A stretch of 64,000 bases of DNA from Owenia fusiformis (Eukaryota; Annelida; Polychaeta; Sabellida; Oweniidae). The DNA lies in assembly GCA_903813345.2 (NCBI GenBank), contig CAIIXF020000001.1:36985366-37049365 (forward strand). The letters are read 5' to 3'. A program made the position numbers and the translations under genes. This document shows, in pieces, positions 38,401-50,610 of the stretch (position 1 is the stretch's first letter; every line of letters begins with the position of its first letter). The notes beneath the pieces were generated by a model. It was not told the origin of the DNA and ran no database searches. It saw only the letters and a list, made by a program, of their open reading frames with translations.

Positions 38401-41400
38401 TTCATATATGATCCCTTATGTTAGTAGTTGGAAATGTGGAGAGTCCATTTTGGTAACAAAATATTGCAAATATCCTATCAAAGGTAACAAATTGGATTAA
38501 CATGCACAAATTGATATTTACCTTAACTCTGAGGCAAACCTCCTGAAGAATTTAATTTATAAATCTGGTTTATTTACTGACAAATTGTGGCAAATCAAAA
38601 CAATAAATGATCAGCATTGGATATATTACATGACATCAATTGAAGCCTATACAACCAGGTGATATTTCTTACCTTTGCTGCAAATGGGTTACTACGCAAC
38701 AGAGCTGTCACAAGCTGAATTGCATTTTTCCTCACTGAACTAGACTTGTCCTGGAGTCGACCAATCACAAGCTCTACAACATGCTGTTGCCGCGGCAATG
38801 GAAGTGCTTTCTCCTTGACAATATTCAACCAGATTTGAAGGACTTTGCTCCTTGTGAACGCATGAACATCATGTATGTGATCCTGCAAATGCATCATAGT
38901 ATAATATTGAATTGTATTGCATGTTATTTCTTCATACATGGTCTTTCTTTGTTTCTTATTAACTTGTGAACTGCAATTAATAAACATGCACTGTACCTCA
39001 AAAGCAGTTCATTTAACTAAAATATTTAAAAGAAAATGCTTAAACTACTATTTGGTCATATAAGATGAAATGATAGCATATAACACAACACCGCTAATGT
39101 AGCCCCATTTTCTCTTAAAATTATCACATTTGAAATAAATTAACAAACAAAACAGATGTAATCATTTACTTACCTCTAATTTGTCTAAAAATTGATCTCT
39201 AGTTGCTTTCAGTTTGTCATCTAGGTCTTCCTTGCTAAGTACTTTCATAACTATCTCCCCCATGACACCTACCACACCATTGCGCATCATGTATGACTAC
39301 AATACAAGTAATCAAAACATAAATATAAAGTATGCATAAAATGTATAGAGTTCAAATGATTATTAAATCCTGTAGTAACTGTTTTGCAAAAATGCATTGA
39401 ATCTTGTCAGCTTCCCAGCTGAAGGTGGTATTTTCAACATCAGTGATTCAATTCTTTTTTATTTTTTACTCATATGATTTGACATTTTCTTTCTAAAAGT
39501 TTGTTATGTAAATCATAAGGAAAAGAGTAAGTGGTCTTATCCTGGCCCATTGGGGCATACCTCTCCATCCAGATGACCTAGGATAACACTGATGCTCGGA
39601 AGCATGATTGCTGGAATTCTTTCAGCAAGTTCAACAAGGAAACCTGAATAGCCGCGAGTCCCCGAGGCATCCTTTACAAGATCCTGGGCATCTATCCTTC
39701 CAATTTCCCTGTAAAAATATAAACAACTGTTAGATAAGGGGAAGTTTATTTGTGTACATGTTATCTATTTCACAAGTAATTTCACGAAAGATGGGTTTCC
39801 TTAAAATAGCCAGATTTTTGAATTTAACATTTGGTTGAGCGAAAATAACAATATAACAAATGTGGGCATGGTTTTAGCATAAACTTAGTGGCAAACATTT
39901 TTTACAGCTTGAACTAAGGGGCTGATAAGGTACTCAAAGTTTTTCTTACCTCATTATCTCACTAACAACAGTCTTAACCCCAAACTCAGTTGCAAACATT
40001 TGTACAGCTTGGGCTAAGGGGCTGATCAGATGCTCAAAGTGTTGCAGCAGCTGGACAATTTTTAAACTTGCACCTAAAACAAATTTTGATTTCAACCAAT
40101 TAAAGTTCAATATTGATTTCAACTTCTACGTGTCCAACTTTTATACCTTTAAAATGTTTTCTATCCGATTGGAAATTATTTGAAACTAAAAAACAAAGCC
40201 TTTGCAAAGACCTAATATGAATAGTCACTCAAGGAAGACTATAACCTTAGGATAGTGAAATGAATGCACTACCACTATGCTATAGAGCCAACAATTCAGA
40301 ATCTCCATTGGCTAGTTGGCTAGCCTACTCTTTGAGTAATAAATATGTAATATTCATGTATTTAAAGTAGTTATAGACAGAAAATGGAGTGTCATAATTT
40401 CTCACAGCATCATCTCGTTGCATATAGACATCATAGATTTATCTCTTGGAAACCCTCTCGGAAAAGGTAAATGGCGACAGTTTTTACAGTTTAACAACTT
40501 ACTGAGTGAATGGTTGTGCTTCTTTATCATCATGCCTAATATCTGACAGATTGCGTCTCTGGTTGGTTTACTGCTGACACGAGATATTGTAGGATTCTCC
40601 AACAGTTTATAGCAGCAGCTTGTCACCAAACTACAAACAATATACAGAAGTTATTACTTTTAGGTATAGAACACATATAGACATGAGAATAGATATTGTA
40701 TTTGCAAAACTTTAATTCATCTATCTGGTCAAATCATCATAATTATCCCAACTTGATAAAGTGGTTATGCTGGGGATGATGCGCCCAAGAATTTTAGTTC
40801 AGTATGATGCACCCATTGAACTGGTTAAATTTTTGACAATATTATTATTCTGAGAAACAATAAAAATATGTTGGAATCCAAAAAGACATACTTGACAAAT
40901 TCTTCTTCTACCACAGGAGGGTCCCATAGTCTGTGTATGTTAAGTTGTAAGAGCTGAGACATAGCTTGCATAGCTCTCTCTCTCTCACCCTCCCAATCCC
41001 AAGACATATCAGCAGCTTTCTTCTTTTTGCCTTTACCCTTAAATAACATATAATTAGTTCAAATAGTTGTTTTTAATTGATCACATTTCATTACAAACAG
41101 ATCTGAACCAAACATCTGAAGAGTTAATTTTGACGTTTAGAATAACAAGTGACATACGTCAATTCCAAATGTTAAAATATTGTACATTTAATAGAAAATA
41201 ATTGATAAATTGACAAGTACATATTTACATTGTAAAGTCTCTACTCATTGAGATCAAACTATGCTTTTGCTATAATATATGAAATACTGCATAAAACATG
41301 ATATCAATGAGTCATTTATTAACATAACAAAACAAGGCATAAACATGAAAAATGTCACCACCTGCCCTTTGTTACAAATGCCGAATGCCAAAAATGGAGA

Positions 41401-42924
41401 CCATAACGTGGTGACATAATAAAATGGACCTTTAGTTTTTTTTCTACATACCTTAGCATTGACTGTTACAGATGGTTTAGTTGCATCCGCTTCAAATATT
41501 TCAATAAACTGACACAGGAGATAGCAGTTCATTTTCAATGTGTTCAGATGTTCCATTTTTGAATGATGTTCAATGCTTGCCTCATCCAGCATGTTAGGCA
41601 GCAGATTAGCATGGGAAGACACTGACTTAATGATAGATTCCCATGCATCTTCTTTCACCTCATTGTCCACTTGCGAGAGTTGCCTGGAGCAAAATATCAT
41701 CAATAGTATATTGCTTTCATATAAGAACAATAACTCCGATTCGTATTCAGTTCTTGCTTCATGACCACTGCCTATAATTGTGATTTCTAGAAGAATGATT
41801 TGATTGAAAATGAAGTTTTTGGTATATGTATGATGAAATGTACACCTCCAAATGAAATGTCATAATTCAATGTTATAATTCAGTATAAAATAAACAATAA
41901 CTCCTCTATGTTCTCCTTATTTCTTGCTTAGTGCTTAGTTAACTGTTTTGTTTACTCAGTGACCCCTCAGCTTAGTCTAAATAATTTTAATTGATTTTCT
42001 TAAAATCCTTTATTGAAATGTTTATATTTATGTCCTCTAGATATAACCCAAGCCTTGGTCAGGCATTCCGGGGCTAAAATAACATAATAATTATGTGCTA
42101 CAAAAAAATCTTCAGACTTGGACCAGTTGAAGAATTCTTGCCTTTTTATTTTTACACAGTTGAAATGTTGGTGAAAGTGAAATTCATAGTGACTGGTGAT
42201 AAATATGGCCAGATAGAAAATATTTTAGCCAGAGAGTTTTCAATGTATGTGGACAAATTTGGCTTGAGTGAAAAAAAATTCCTATTTGCCAGACTCTTGA
42301 TATGAATCAATTTTGTATATTTTCTTTTCAAATTTATCTAAAAAAAATTAGACTTAGGATAGGACAACTGACAAGTGTATAAAACATGATTAGACAAACG
42401 TACATGTATTTGTCTTGATCTTCTTTTTAATAACAAAATATGAAATTGTAAAACTAATATCACATAATTATCACAATAGTTATTATAAAATTACACTTCT
42501 GCTGGTAAAATAAAAAATTACAAAGTCAAAGAATCGTATATGTTGTGTCTTGAAAATGTTTCAACTTACTTGAGTATGCTATAGAATGTGTCAAAGTGTT
42601 GTATAATAGCTAGAGGGCCTTGTGATCTTCTGGCAGAGGAGTACTCTGAAAACAATTAAAAAAAAACATTGAAAACTTAATGACGCTAAAATAGTAGAGC
42701 GCATGGTAATGAAAGCTGTTTTTAAACTTTAAAGGTTGTATCTCATAACTGATTATATTTGCAATTTGCACAATCAAAAAATACTACAGTATATTCAATA
42801 ACATACCTCTCAATGCATTTTGTAGCTGCCTAATGCTGAGCACCTCATCTACAACATACTGATTAACTCCTGTCCTATTCAACAGCTCCTCTTTACACAT
42901 GGGGATGGCAAAGTCAAAAGACAT
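26484..42924 (-). CDS. NCAPD2: Condensin complex subunit 1 (non-SMC condensin I subunit D2), complete
   Basis: HEAT-repeat subunit of condensin I, which compacts mitotic chromosomes with SMC2/SMC4, NCAPG and NCAPH. I joined 29 exons; all phases agree and give 1479 codons plus TAG. From the 5' end: 42807-42924, 42570-42645, 41452-41683, 40892-41037, 40503-40630, 39950-40073, 39561-39708, 39174-39296, 38673-38882, 37388-37472, 37147-37291, 36356-36567, 35816-35934, 35245-35498, 34969-35053, 34557-34693, 34279-34411, 33764-33848, 32455-32664, 31983-32212, 31587-31698, 31278-31401, 30339-30494, 29514-29691, 29026-29201, 27920-28103, 27568-27703, 27219-27425, 26484-26650. Start chosen at MSFDFAIPMCKEELL, matching the family's N-terminus. 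Diagnostic blocks: GVNQYVV, HFDTFYSIL, YKLLENPTIS, NAIQLVTALLRSNPFAAK, LVHLDVAVFGELKRR, FRFPNLIEPWTSNLYAR and CFGDKLADDEVY. The last two exons encode a basic and acidic tail with several TP sites (TPTKTP, KTPIKP), likely CDK targets. Length slightly exceeds the ~1400 residues of vertebrates. Intron 25 holds a transposon copy. Confidence 0.97.
28258..28846. mobile_element. Short copy 2 of the tandem-array element, in an NCAPD2 intron
   Basis: It begins with CAACGCCAAAGCATAGCAAA, like copy 1 at about 23922, and ends with TTCCCTATATCCCTCC followed by a GGGATA end, like copy 1 near 25400. It holds only one TGAACAAAATCGCTCC unit and a much shorter GACGGATGGACTGACAG tract. Copies of this family therefore differ mainly by array length. 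Confidence 0.8.
30590..30920. repeat. Dispersed repeat copy A, in an NCAPD2 intron
   Basis: Matches 62337-62565 in the eIF4G region. Shared blocks are GCTGACC...CCAATCAG-like sequence, GAATGACCATAT, CTGATTGGC, CGGTGAG and GAAAGAGTGAAGACGAAGCT followed by TTTTAAG..GAAGTC. It has diverged between copies and has no ORF. It is probably a short transposon. Confidence 0.65.
32800..33700. other. NCAPD2 intron, unusual composition but no recognised gene
   Basis: Between exons at 32455-32664 and 33764-33848 the sequence around 32850-33620 has more CpG than its surroundings (for example GACGCACGG, TACGTAGGCG, GACGCCCGG) and no ORF of note. It may be an inserted element. I found no terminal repeats that I can defend. 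Confidence 0.35.
36602..36838. repeat. Possible small MITE with TATTATTACCACC termini
   Basis: In an NCAPD2 intron, TATTATTACCACC at about 36603 is inverted as GGTGGTAATAATA at about 36826. Some further pairing follows inward (CCAGTTCTAGG with CCTAGTC). The interior holds TGACGTCACAATGGCGG. Short arms, single copy. Confidence 0.35.
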
Positions 42925-43061
42925 GATTATGCTAAAAAGATAATTGAAAAGGATATCAGCTGATTGAACAATTGGTTTTGAAGCTGTGGTCAAACATAAC
43001 AACAGAGGTGTTCAACTATTGGTGCACAATTCTAAGTGCTCGAGACTTACTCCAATCTAAC

Positions 43062-43870
43062 TAGCCTTGCCCAAGTCGGTCTCTTTTACTTATTTTGATT
43101 TCTATTATGACCGTCTTGTACCCAAGAGAAAGCCACTTTACCGACCCAATGGTTGTGTCGTTAAAATTTGACCAATCAACAATGGCCCTGCAGCATTAGC
43201 TCATTATTATGCATGGTCAAAAACAAGTACACTTTTCACCAGGACTTTTCATGAACAAATCTTGCACGAATTCATCATGAAAATACAAATATTTAATCAG
43301 ATAAATATCAATGATTTAGTGGATGCCGGAGCATCGATCGGATAACCAGAGCTGATAAGATTTCAACAATAAACGTTGAAACGATCGCAGAATTTAAATG
43401 ATCGGATATGTAGGCTGAGATTCAATCACTGATCGACGACTGCATGACCCACTACATGGACTAGGTCTTCGTGCATTTTCATCGCGAAATCAGTTTTAAA
43501 TCAACAATGAATCGCATGATTTAATTTATATTAAGGACTCTTTCATTCCAATGTACATTTAATTACATAATATTCTAAAGAAACACTCGATCAGATCATT
43601 GAATTTCAAGTCGTAGACGGGAAGTTTGCTTTCTTTATGCAGGTCAACCAGATAACGTTTTGATTGGTCAATCAGCCTGAAGTCACACGTCGTGTCCACG
43701 CGATCTGTCAATCAATTAGGTTTCGCGATACCCCTGATAGCGTAGGTATTATGGAAATCTCGAAACCGTTGAATATCTCAGCATAATATCAGCAGAGATG
43801 TATTGGATTGTACAAGGCATTAATAATTCAAGATCAGATAAGTAAAAAAATACCGACTTGGGCAAGGCTA
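43062..43870. mobile_element. hAT-like MITE, copy 1
   Basis: Ends are TAGCCTTGCCCAAGTCGG and its inverse CCGACTTGGGCAAGGCTA. The 8-bp AATCTAAC stands on both sides (43054-43061 and 43872-43879, one base offset), fitting an 8-bp target duplication. The interior has no long ORF and matches copies at 45692-46533 (inverted) and 55910-56736. It sits about 140 bp upstream of the NCAPD2 start codon. Confidence 0.85.
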
Positions 43871-44084
43871 GAATCTAACCAATAACTTAGAAATCATCAC
43901 ATGTGCAACACTTGCTGGAATTACACCATGCGTTCTAGAAAGGTGCCCAAGGTTTTAACCAGGTTTGAAAAATAGGTGTAATCACGACTTATTCGTAAGT
44001 TTAAATCGAGAAAACAAAATAAAATTGTGTCTGGGAAGTTCAACCATTTTGTTACATTAACGTTCTGTCAAAGTATCTAGTTGT

Positions 44085-45055
44085 GGAACAGTGGCCTTTT
44101 GTAATTTAGGGAGTTTCAGCCATGTAAATTTTTTCGAAAAATAACATGGCAGAGAAGCATCAAAATATACGAAGCCACACATATGATAGCCAAACAACAA
44201 AACAAACTAAAATATACAAAAGTTAGGTCTTGTAAATATATTTCTATTTTTTCATATACATGTACTGTCTAAATAACAATATAGTCCTTTGATTGCATAT
44301 TGGAAGAAGGTCACTTGCAATACGTACTTCCAGAACTTGAGAAATCAGAGGATTAATCAAAATGATAGATAAGAAATAGTCCAAAGGCTACAGAGACTAG
44401 GGCAAAGGGGAATAACGTCAACACCATTTTTGGGTAATTTCGACATGTGGGGTAACTTCGACAACTTGTTGTTTATTTGATTTAATTTCCGATCTACAGT
44501 AGAGGGAAGCCATGTTTTTTTCTTGCAGGGACCGAGATCTCGCGAGGTTTTATTTTTCCTGAAATCAAACATGGCGGAAAAAGGACATTCTAAATTCTAA
44601 TATAAAGTAAGTGTCGAAGTGTCCTTACATCGACATTTCCCCACACGTCCATGTTAAACACTTTTGCCCTAGTGTGAGGCTTTTAAGAGATACAGTCAAA
44701 ACAGAAATGTTTGTGACTGCTTTGAATTTAAAAAATAAGCAATCAAATGACCATATTGAAACAGTTTATGTAAAAATAGAAACATTTATATTTATCCTAA
44801 CTTTTGTATATTTCAGATAGTAATGTAAAATGTGCAGCAAAGCTGTGGCCTTTTGTAATTTAGGAAGTTTCAGCCATGTTAATTTTTCCGAAAATAACAT
44901 GGCAGAGAAGTATCAAAATATAAGAGGACACAGATATGATAGCTAAACTACAAAACAAACTACACAAAAGTTAGGATAAATGTTTCTATTTTTACATAAA
45001 CTGTTTCAATATGGTCATTTGATTCCTTATTTTTTAAATTCAAAGTAGAATCAAT
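44085..45055. repeat. Complex of direct and inverted repeats
   Basis: A ~140-bp block (TGGCCTTTTGTAATTTAGG ... AAAAGTTAGG) at about 44090-44227 recurs in the same orientation at about 44845-44973. In addition, about 44715-44805 is repeated inverted at about 44965-45055 (AATGACCATATTGAAACAG pairs with CTGTTTCAATATGGTCATT). This looks like nested insertions and rearrangement. Confidence 0.75.
44396..44673. mobile_element. Small MITE-like element with ACTAGGGCAAA ends
   Basis: ACTAGGGCAAA at 44396 is inverted as TTTGCCCTAGT ending at 44673. Further inward GACATGTGGGG pairs with CCCCACACGTC. The interior contains GAGATCTCGCGAGG and AACATGGCGGAAA, which resemble promoter motifs. Confidence 0.55.
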
Positions 45056-45232
45056 ACTTCTATTTCCAAACACCCCCATCAAAAAATGTAGTTAGCTTGG
45101 CTGTACTGCACATCTGTAGAATAATTTTAGATATTATGTTATGTGAATTAGATGCTGTAAAATGCATTTGCAGAAAAAAATTCTGAGAAAATGTCAAAAA
45201 ATCTGGGGTATACCATTTTAACTACAATTTAT

Positions 45233-45665
45233 TTTAGGGGGGTAAATCCAAACAGGAGTTTTTTTAGGGGGTAATTCTGAACACTAGCATGGGGGTAATT
45301 CCAAACACTTAACTAAACTTCATTGTTTTACTTGTAAGATTGATGGTATATCATTGTATGGTACCCTGAACTAATGATACTGGATCCTGACACCCCTGCA
45401 TATCAATAACCCCAAATATAATTAATTTATAAGTGACATCTATTTATTTAAAGGCATAGGGTTTGTGGGGGTAATTCCAAACACTGACATAGGGGTAATT
45501 CCGAACACATAAATCACCATAATTGATTATTTTACCGTTAGAGTGTTGGTATATATCATTATATGGTATCTTTCAGGATATAAATATTATATAGAGGTAC
45601 TATTATTCAATTAAATGATTTGCTTGCCATTGTTTGCAACCCGTTCGGGTTTACCCCCCTGTTTG
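45233..45665. repeat. Cluster of GGGGTAATTCCAAACAC motifs
   Basis: Variants of GGGGTAATTCCRAACAC occur near 45238, 45267, 45291, 45472 and 45494, and inverted near 45649-45665. Related GGGTAATTTCGACA and GGGGTAACTTCGACA occur at about 44434 and 44451. They probably derive from one repeat-rich element. Confidence 0.55.
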
Positions 45666-45691
45666 GATTTAGACGTATTGACTCTAGTCAC

Positions 45692-46533
45692 TCGCCTTGC
45701 CCAAGTATTTTTTTTACAAATCTGATCTGTGAATTATTACCGCCTTGTACAATCCAATACATCTCCGCTGATATTATGCTGAGATATTCAACAATTTCGA
45801 GATTTCCATAATACCTACGCTATCAGGGGTATCGCGAAACCTTATTGATTGACAGATCGCGTGGACGACACGACGTGTGACTTCAGGCTGACTGACCAAT
45901 CAAAACGTTATCAGGTTGAGCTGCATAAACAAAGCAAACTTCCTGTCTACGACTTGTAATTCAATGATCTGATCGAGTGTTTCTTTAAGTTGCAATATCA
46001 TTCATGAATATATTATGTAATTAAATGTACATTAGAATGTAAGAGTCATTAATAAATTAAATCATGCGATTCAATGTTGATTTAAAACTGATTTCGCGAT
46101 GAAAATGCACGATGAAAATGTAGCGGGCCATGCAGTTGCAGTCGATCGGATCAGTGATTCAATCAGCCTACATGTCGATCATTTGAATTCAGTGATCGTT
46201 TCAACGTTTATTGTTGAAATCTTATCACCTCCGGTTATCCAATCGATGCTCCAGCATCCACTAATAAACTCTGATTGATATTTATCTGATAAAATATTTG
46301 TATTTTCATGATGAATTCGTGCAAGATTTGTTCGTGAAAAGTCCCGGTGAAAAGTGTACTTGTTTTTGACCGTGCATAATAATGAGCTAACGCTAGACTA
46401 CAGGTCCGTCGTTGATTGGTCTAATTTTACCGACATCAACAAACTGTAGGTAAAGCACATGGCTTTCTCTTTGGTACAAGGCGGTCATAATAGAAATCAA
46501 GATAAGTAAAAGAGACCAACTTGGGCAAGGCTA
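45692..46533. mobile_element. hAT-like MITE, copy 2 (inverted relative to copies 1 and 3)
   Basis: Begins TCGCCTTGCCCAAGTATT and ends CCAACTTGGGCAAGGCTA. The interior aligns in reverse to copy 1, for example GCGTGGACGACACGACGTG and GATCGTTTCAACGTTTATTG. The target duplication is not clean here; CTAGTCAC occurs just left and again 7 bases beyond the right end. Confidence 0.8.
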
Positions 46534-46778
46534 TCTAGGCCTAGTCACAAACATTTCTGTTTTGTATAGGCCCTACTTCTAATAAATTGGATCCGCCAAA
46601 TTGTTAAAGATCTAATAGCAAAGGTTTTGCAAAAATAAATCAATATAGTATAAAACAAATGTATGTATAATGAAGAAATAAATATATAATGAAAAAAATA
46701 GATATCTGTTTGTAATATTGGTATAAACTTAAGATTAAAAAGTGTCACTATCTCTTTCACTTTTCAACAAATATAGGC

Positions 46779-47820
46779 TCACGTGACATGTGACGCGGGG
46801 CAGGCAATTTTGATCTATCGTACACCATATCAGTATCAAATTGCTGATATTTCAACCTCGTCTTGCGAGGCCATTTTGATTTGAAACATCTTGAATTTGG
46901 TGTCAAAATGAAGCTGGTCACGCCCACTTTCAGAGTTATCAATGAATCATTTACTACGACTACTATATTCATTTAGGACGCGTGTAAAGTTAACCAATCA
47001 GACAGACAATTGTTCCATATATGGCAGTTCATTAACATATTCAGTGTTTACTACTGCTTTTCGCGTCATGACAACACGAGTAGTAACCAATCAAGATGCC
47101 GTATTTTATCACGTGAGTTCAGAGTGACACGCACGTGACATGTTGTCTGAGGTGATCGCGATGTTGAACAATTTCTTCTCAGAATTTGTCCAGAGAAATC
47201 AGCGATTCTAAATTAAGGTAGGATCTGCCATTTTTTCCTGTACAAGTTATAACTTATCTCTATCGAATCCTAAAGTTTTGGAAGAAGATATGAAGCGTAG
47301 GTTTAAAAACGAAGCGATTAATTTGACGATCTGATTTTGCAATTTGCAATGGCCAATTTACTGCAAGTCCAGTGCATGTATTTGACAAGAGATAGCGCCA
47401 AGTCTTGTATCTTAATGCTTGTTAAGCCACTCAAAAACAAGATCCATATTTTCTAAATTTGATAACTTTGCAGAAAACCTGTTTTCATAATCTGTTTTCC
47501 GCACCTAGATTCAAACTGAGTATGATAATAGGATCGCTGGAATCTTCAGTCAATGGCAACGGGTCTTCATTCCAGAACTCACATTTTTAGTTGATTCTCC
47601 GTCATAGTTCTTGTCTAAAGTCCCCATATCTGCTCTCTTACTGCCATACTTGCACACATTTCCCCTCCTTAAATTGTCTTCATTCAAATTACACCCTCTC
47701 GCCGATTTATATAGCCATTTCCCAGAACCCGGGAATCAGAATCGCTGATGTTTGCCATATTGAACATATTGTATGTACTGTAATATCTGTACATTGCCTG
47801 CTATGCGTAATGGTCACGTG
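46779..47820. promoter_or_regulatory. Cluster of four CACGTG E-boxes in the NCAPD2/eIF4G head-to-head gap
   Basis: CACGTG occurs at 46780, 47110, 47132 and 47815. Three of the four are the full palindrome TCACGTGA and one is GCACGTGA. Such sites bind bHLH-zip factors (MYC/MAX, USF, TFE families). The CpG-containing DNA around 47100-47220 and a good GT donor after AAATTAAG at 47218 make this a plausible eIF4G 5' UTR/promoter zone. This is inference: no transcript data are available. Confidence 0.45.
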
Positions 47821-47964
47821 ACTAGTGCGATACAGGAAAAATGGGGAATTTCGAAACAACAATTTTTGGGCACTTTTATTGCAAATTTCAGGTATTTATA
47901 AAGTGTTTGTGGTGTAAAATATAATCCACAGACATAAATGAACATCCAAACTACATATTTCATT

Positions 47965-49205
47965 AAGGTTCAGCTGGAAAGTAACATTTTGGTAAAAAAT
48001 TGCTATACCTGCACATGTTATTTTCCGGTACAAAATAAAGTATGAAGGCATGTGTCAATTTCCTTGCTTTTTTCAGGAAAGTATCATTACACTGTTTACT
48101 TTTAGAATATCTGGAAACAGGACAATGGTAGCTCCTGTGTTGTCTGGAAACTTTGAAAGAAAATTTGGAAAAATAGAAAGTGTGAAATCAGAATTTCCTG
48201 GAGTTCCCATTGAACTCCTACTAGATATCCTTAAAGAAGACAATGTACTACTTTTTTCAAGGCCTGACTGCGTCGCTAACATGCTAAATATAAGAGTTAG
48301 CTGACGTTTGGGAGTCTGACTTACCTTCTAAAGGTTAGAACCCGAATCTTAATGAAACCATATCACCTTTGTTGCGTCAACCATGGAGCATTTGCCACAA
48401 CATCCAAGAGGTAAATCATGGATCGAGAAAATGAATGATTTCCTTGTAAGTTCCGGAAGTTTCAATACGAAAAATTACCGAACATATGTGAAAACCGAAT
48501 ATTTGTTCGTTGTTTTCACGATTTACAGGTTCGTTTGTTCTTCAATGTTTTGGTCTAAATTATAAAGCATCACCAACAGGTCTTACTCTATTAATAGACT
48601 AATACAGCAGACGGCTCATATTTCTACGTAGCATTTCATTCAGACCAATAGTGGGAGTGTAGATCACGCAGTTTCGTTCGTTGCGTACTTCACTTGAAAT
48701 TGGTAAATTTAAATATTGACTACTTCACTTAGCTTGGCGGATGTAGAACATTGCTTAATATTCTTTTAATTTTCACAACAGACATGCTTGGTTGACACGT
48801 CAACAAAGTAAAGTTCAAGGGTCAATGCTTTATTTCGTGATAACTACAACGCCTTCCCGGAAGTCAACATTGATGAAAAATGAAAAAGTCGGAAAAGCAT
48901 TTACGCTAATTTCTATCAAATGCTATGTTTATGCATCATCATCGACGCAACAAAGGTGATATGGTTTCATTAAGATTCGGGTTCTAACCTTTAGAAGGTA
49001 AGTCAGACTCCCAAACGTCAGCTAACTCTTATATTTAGCATGTTAGCGACGCAGTCAGGCCTTGAAAAAAGTAGTAATGGTACTTTCCTGAAAAAAGCAA
49101 GACAATTGACACATGTCTTAATTCTTTATTTTGTACCAGAAAATAACATGTGCTGGTATAGCAATTTTTTACCAAAATGTTACTTTCCAGCTGTACTTTA
49201 AGTTT
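47965..49205. repeat. Inverted repeat with unequal arms
   Basis: Left arm about 47965-48385 and right arm about 48948-49203 are near-identical in inverse orientation (TGACGTTTGGGAGTCTGACT near 48303 pairs with AGTCAGACTCCCAAACGTCA near 49002; TACAAAATAAAG near 48031 pairs with CTTTATTTTGTA near 49125). The left arm has an additional segment of about 157 bases (about 48091-48247) absent from the right arm. Confidence 0.85.
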
Positions 49206-50610
49206 TGGAGCCTTTTTTGCTCTTAAATTAACATCTTTAATTTCCCAGAATTTTAGTACCAATCCTAAACCAGAATGGATGATCCAGATTTAGACTTAGT
49301 CACACTCACCGTCTGAGTTGGTGATCAGTCACAAAAATTGATAGCCTTGGTCTCAGCTTAGGCCTAAGATTAGCTCTACAGTTGGGGACAAAAATAAATG
49401 ACAGGTCGATTTTCGATCACCATTTCCTAATTATGGTGGTCTGAAAGCCCATAATTTCCAATATTGTCTAGATATATATCCCTTAAAATTTGTATATTTT
49501 ACATTTTGTATAATCTCAACCACTGATGTATGGCCTCTTGTAAATTCTCATATTTTTAACATGGGAAATCCTCACTTCAGCAAATCCACCTGTCATTTAT
49601 TTATGTCCCCAACTGTAGGCTTGATTCGAGACAAGTGTCGTGAATGAAAAACTTGATTCGAGACAAGTGTCGTGAATGAAAAACATCTGACGCGATTCTA
49701 GCGCGATTCGAGAAAATCAAATGTCTCATCAATACACACTGTAGTCTACAACTATGAACACTCAAAAAATGTGACAAAATCAACTTACCTGTTGTGCTAT
49801 ATGTCGAACAGTTTGGGGTTAATCATACCATTTGTTGAAAAAAGGAAAAATCTCAAATCCTTAAAAGATGGCCGCCTTTTTTCGAATCAACCAATCAAAA
49901 TCCAGTATTTCATCATGACGCCCCTACTAAAAATTTTAAATTATCATCAGGGATGAATCATTTTAATTTTTTTAGCCTATGTATGTTTTAATTTTTTGTC
50001 TATAAGAAGGCAATAAAGCTATGTATTTACAGTCCATTATTATTAACATATGAACACGCATTAAAAATCTGATTTCATCAGGGACTTTCTCTTGAATCAT
50101 GATCAGCTGACGATTTCATTCATATATTCTTAGTAGTACAAAGATCTACTTTTACTTTACATGGAGATGAAAACGATTTTCGTCATCCAGATTGTATATT
50201 TACCTATTGCACATACGTAAGCCTTCAGCTCGAAATGCTTTTTTGGAATAAAGCTTGGTAGTTGGAGTAAAAGAAATGAAAATGTATTTATGTATTTGAG
50301 ATGACAAGAATGACATATCCACAAATGTTGGGCGTTTCACCGGAAATCCACGATGATTTACGGAATTTCACGATGTTGTCTCCTTGCAGACTCCAAAAAG
50401 GTAGCCATATTGAAAATGTAATTCACAATCTGTCCCAATCATCACATTTCTGATCTGATTTGACGTTAAATTACACGTGAGTATGATTACCTAGTATATT
50501 ATCTATCTAAAATCATTCACATATGTTGTTTTGTAGGAGACACAAGCTTGGAAACAAGCTTTCATTTCGGTCCTTGACCAAGGACTTCGCAGAAACCACT
50601 TTCCTCTGAA

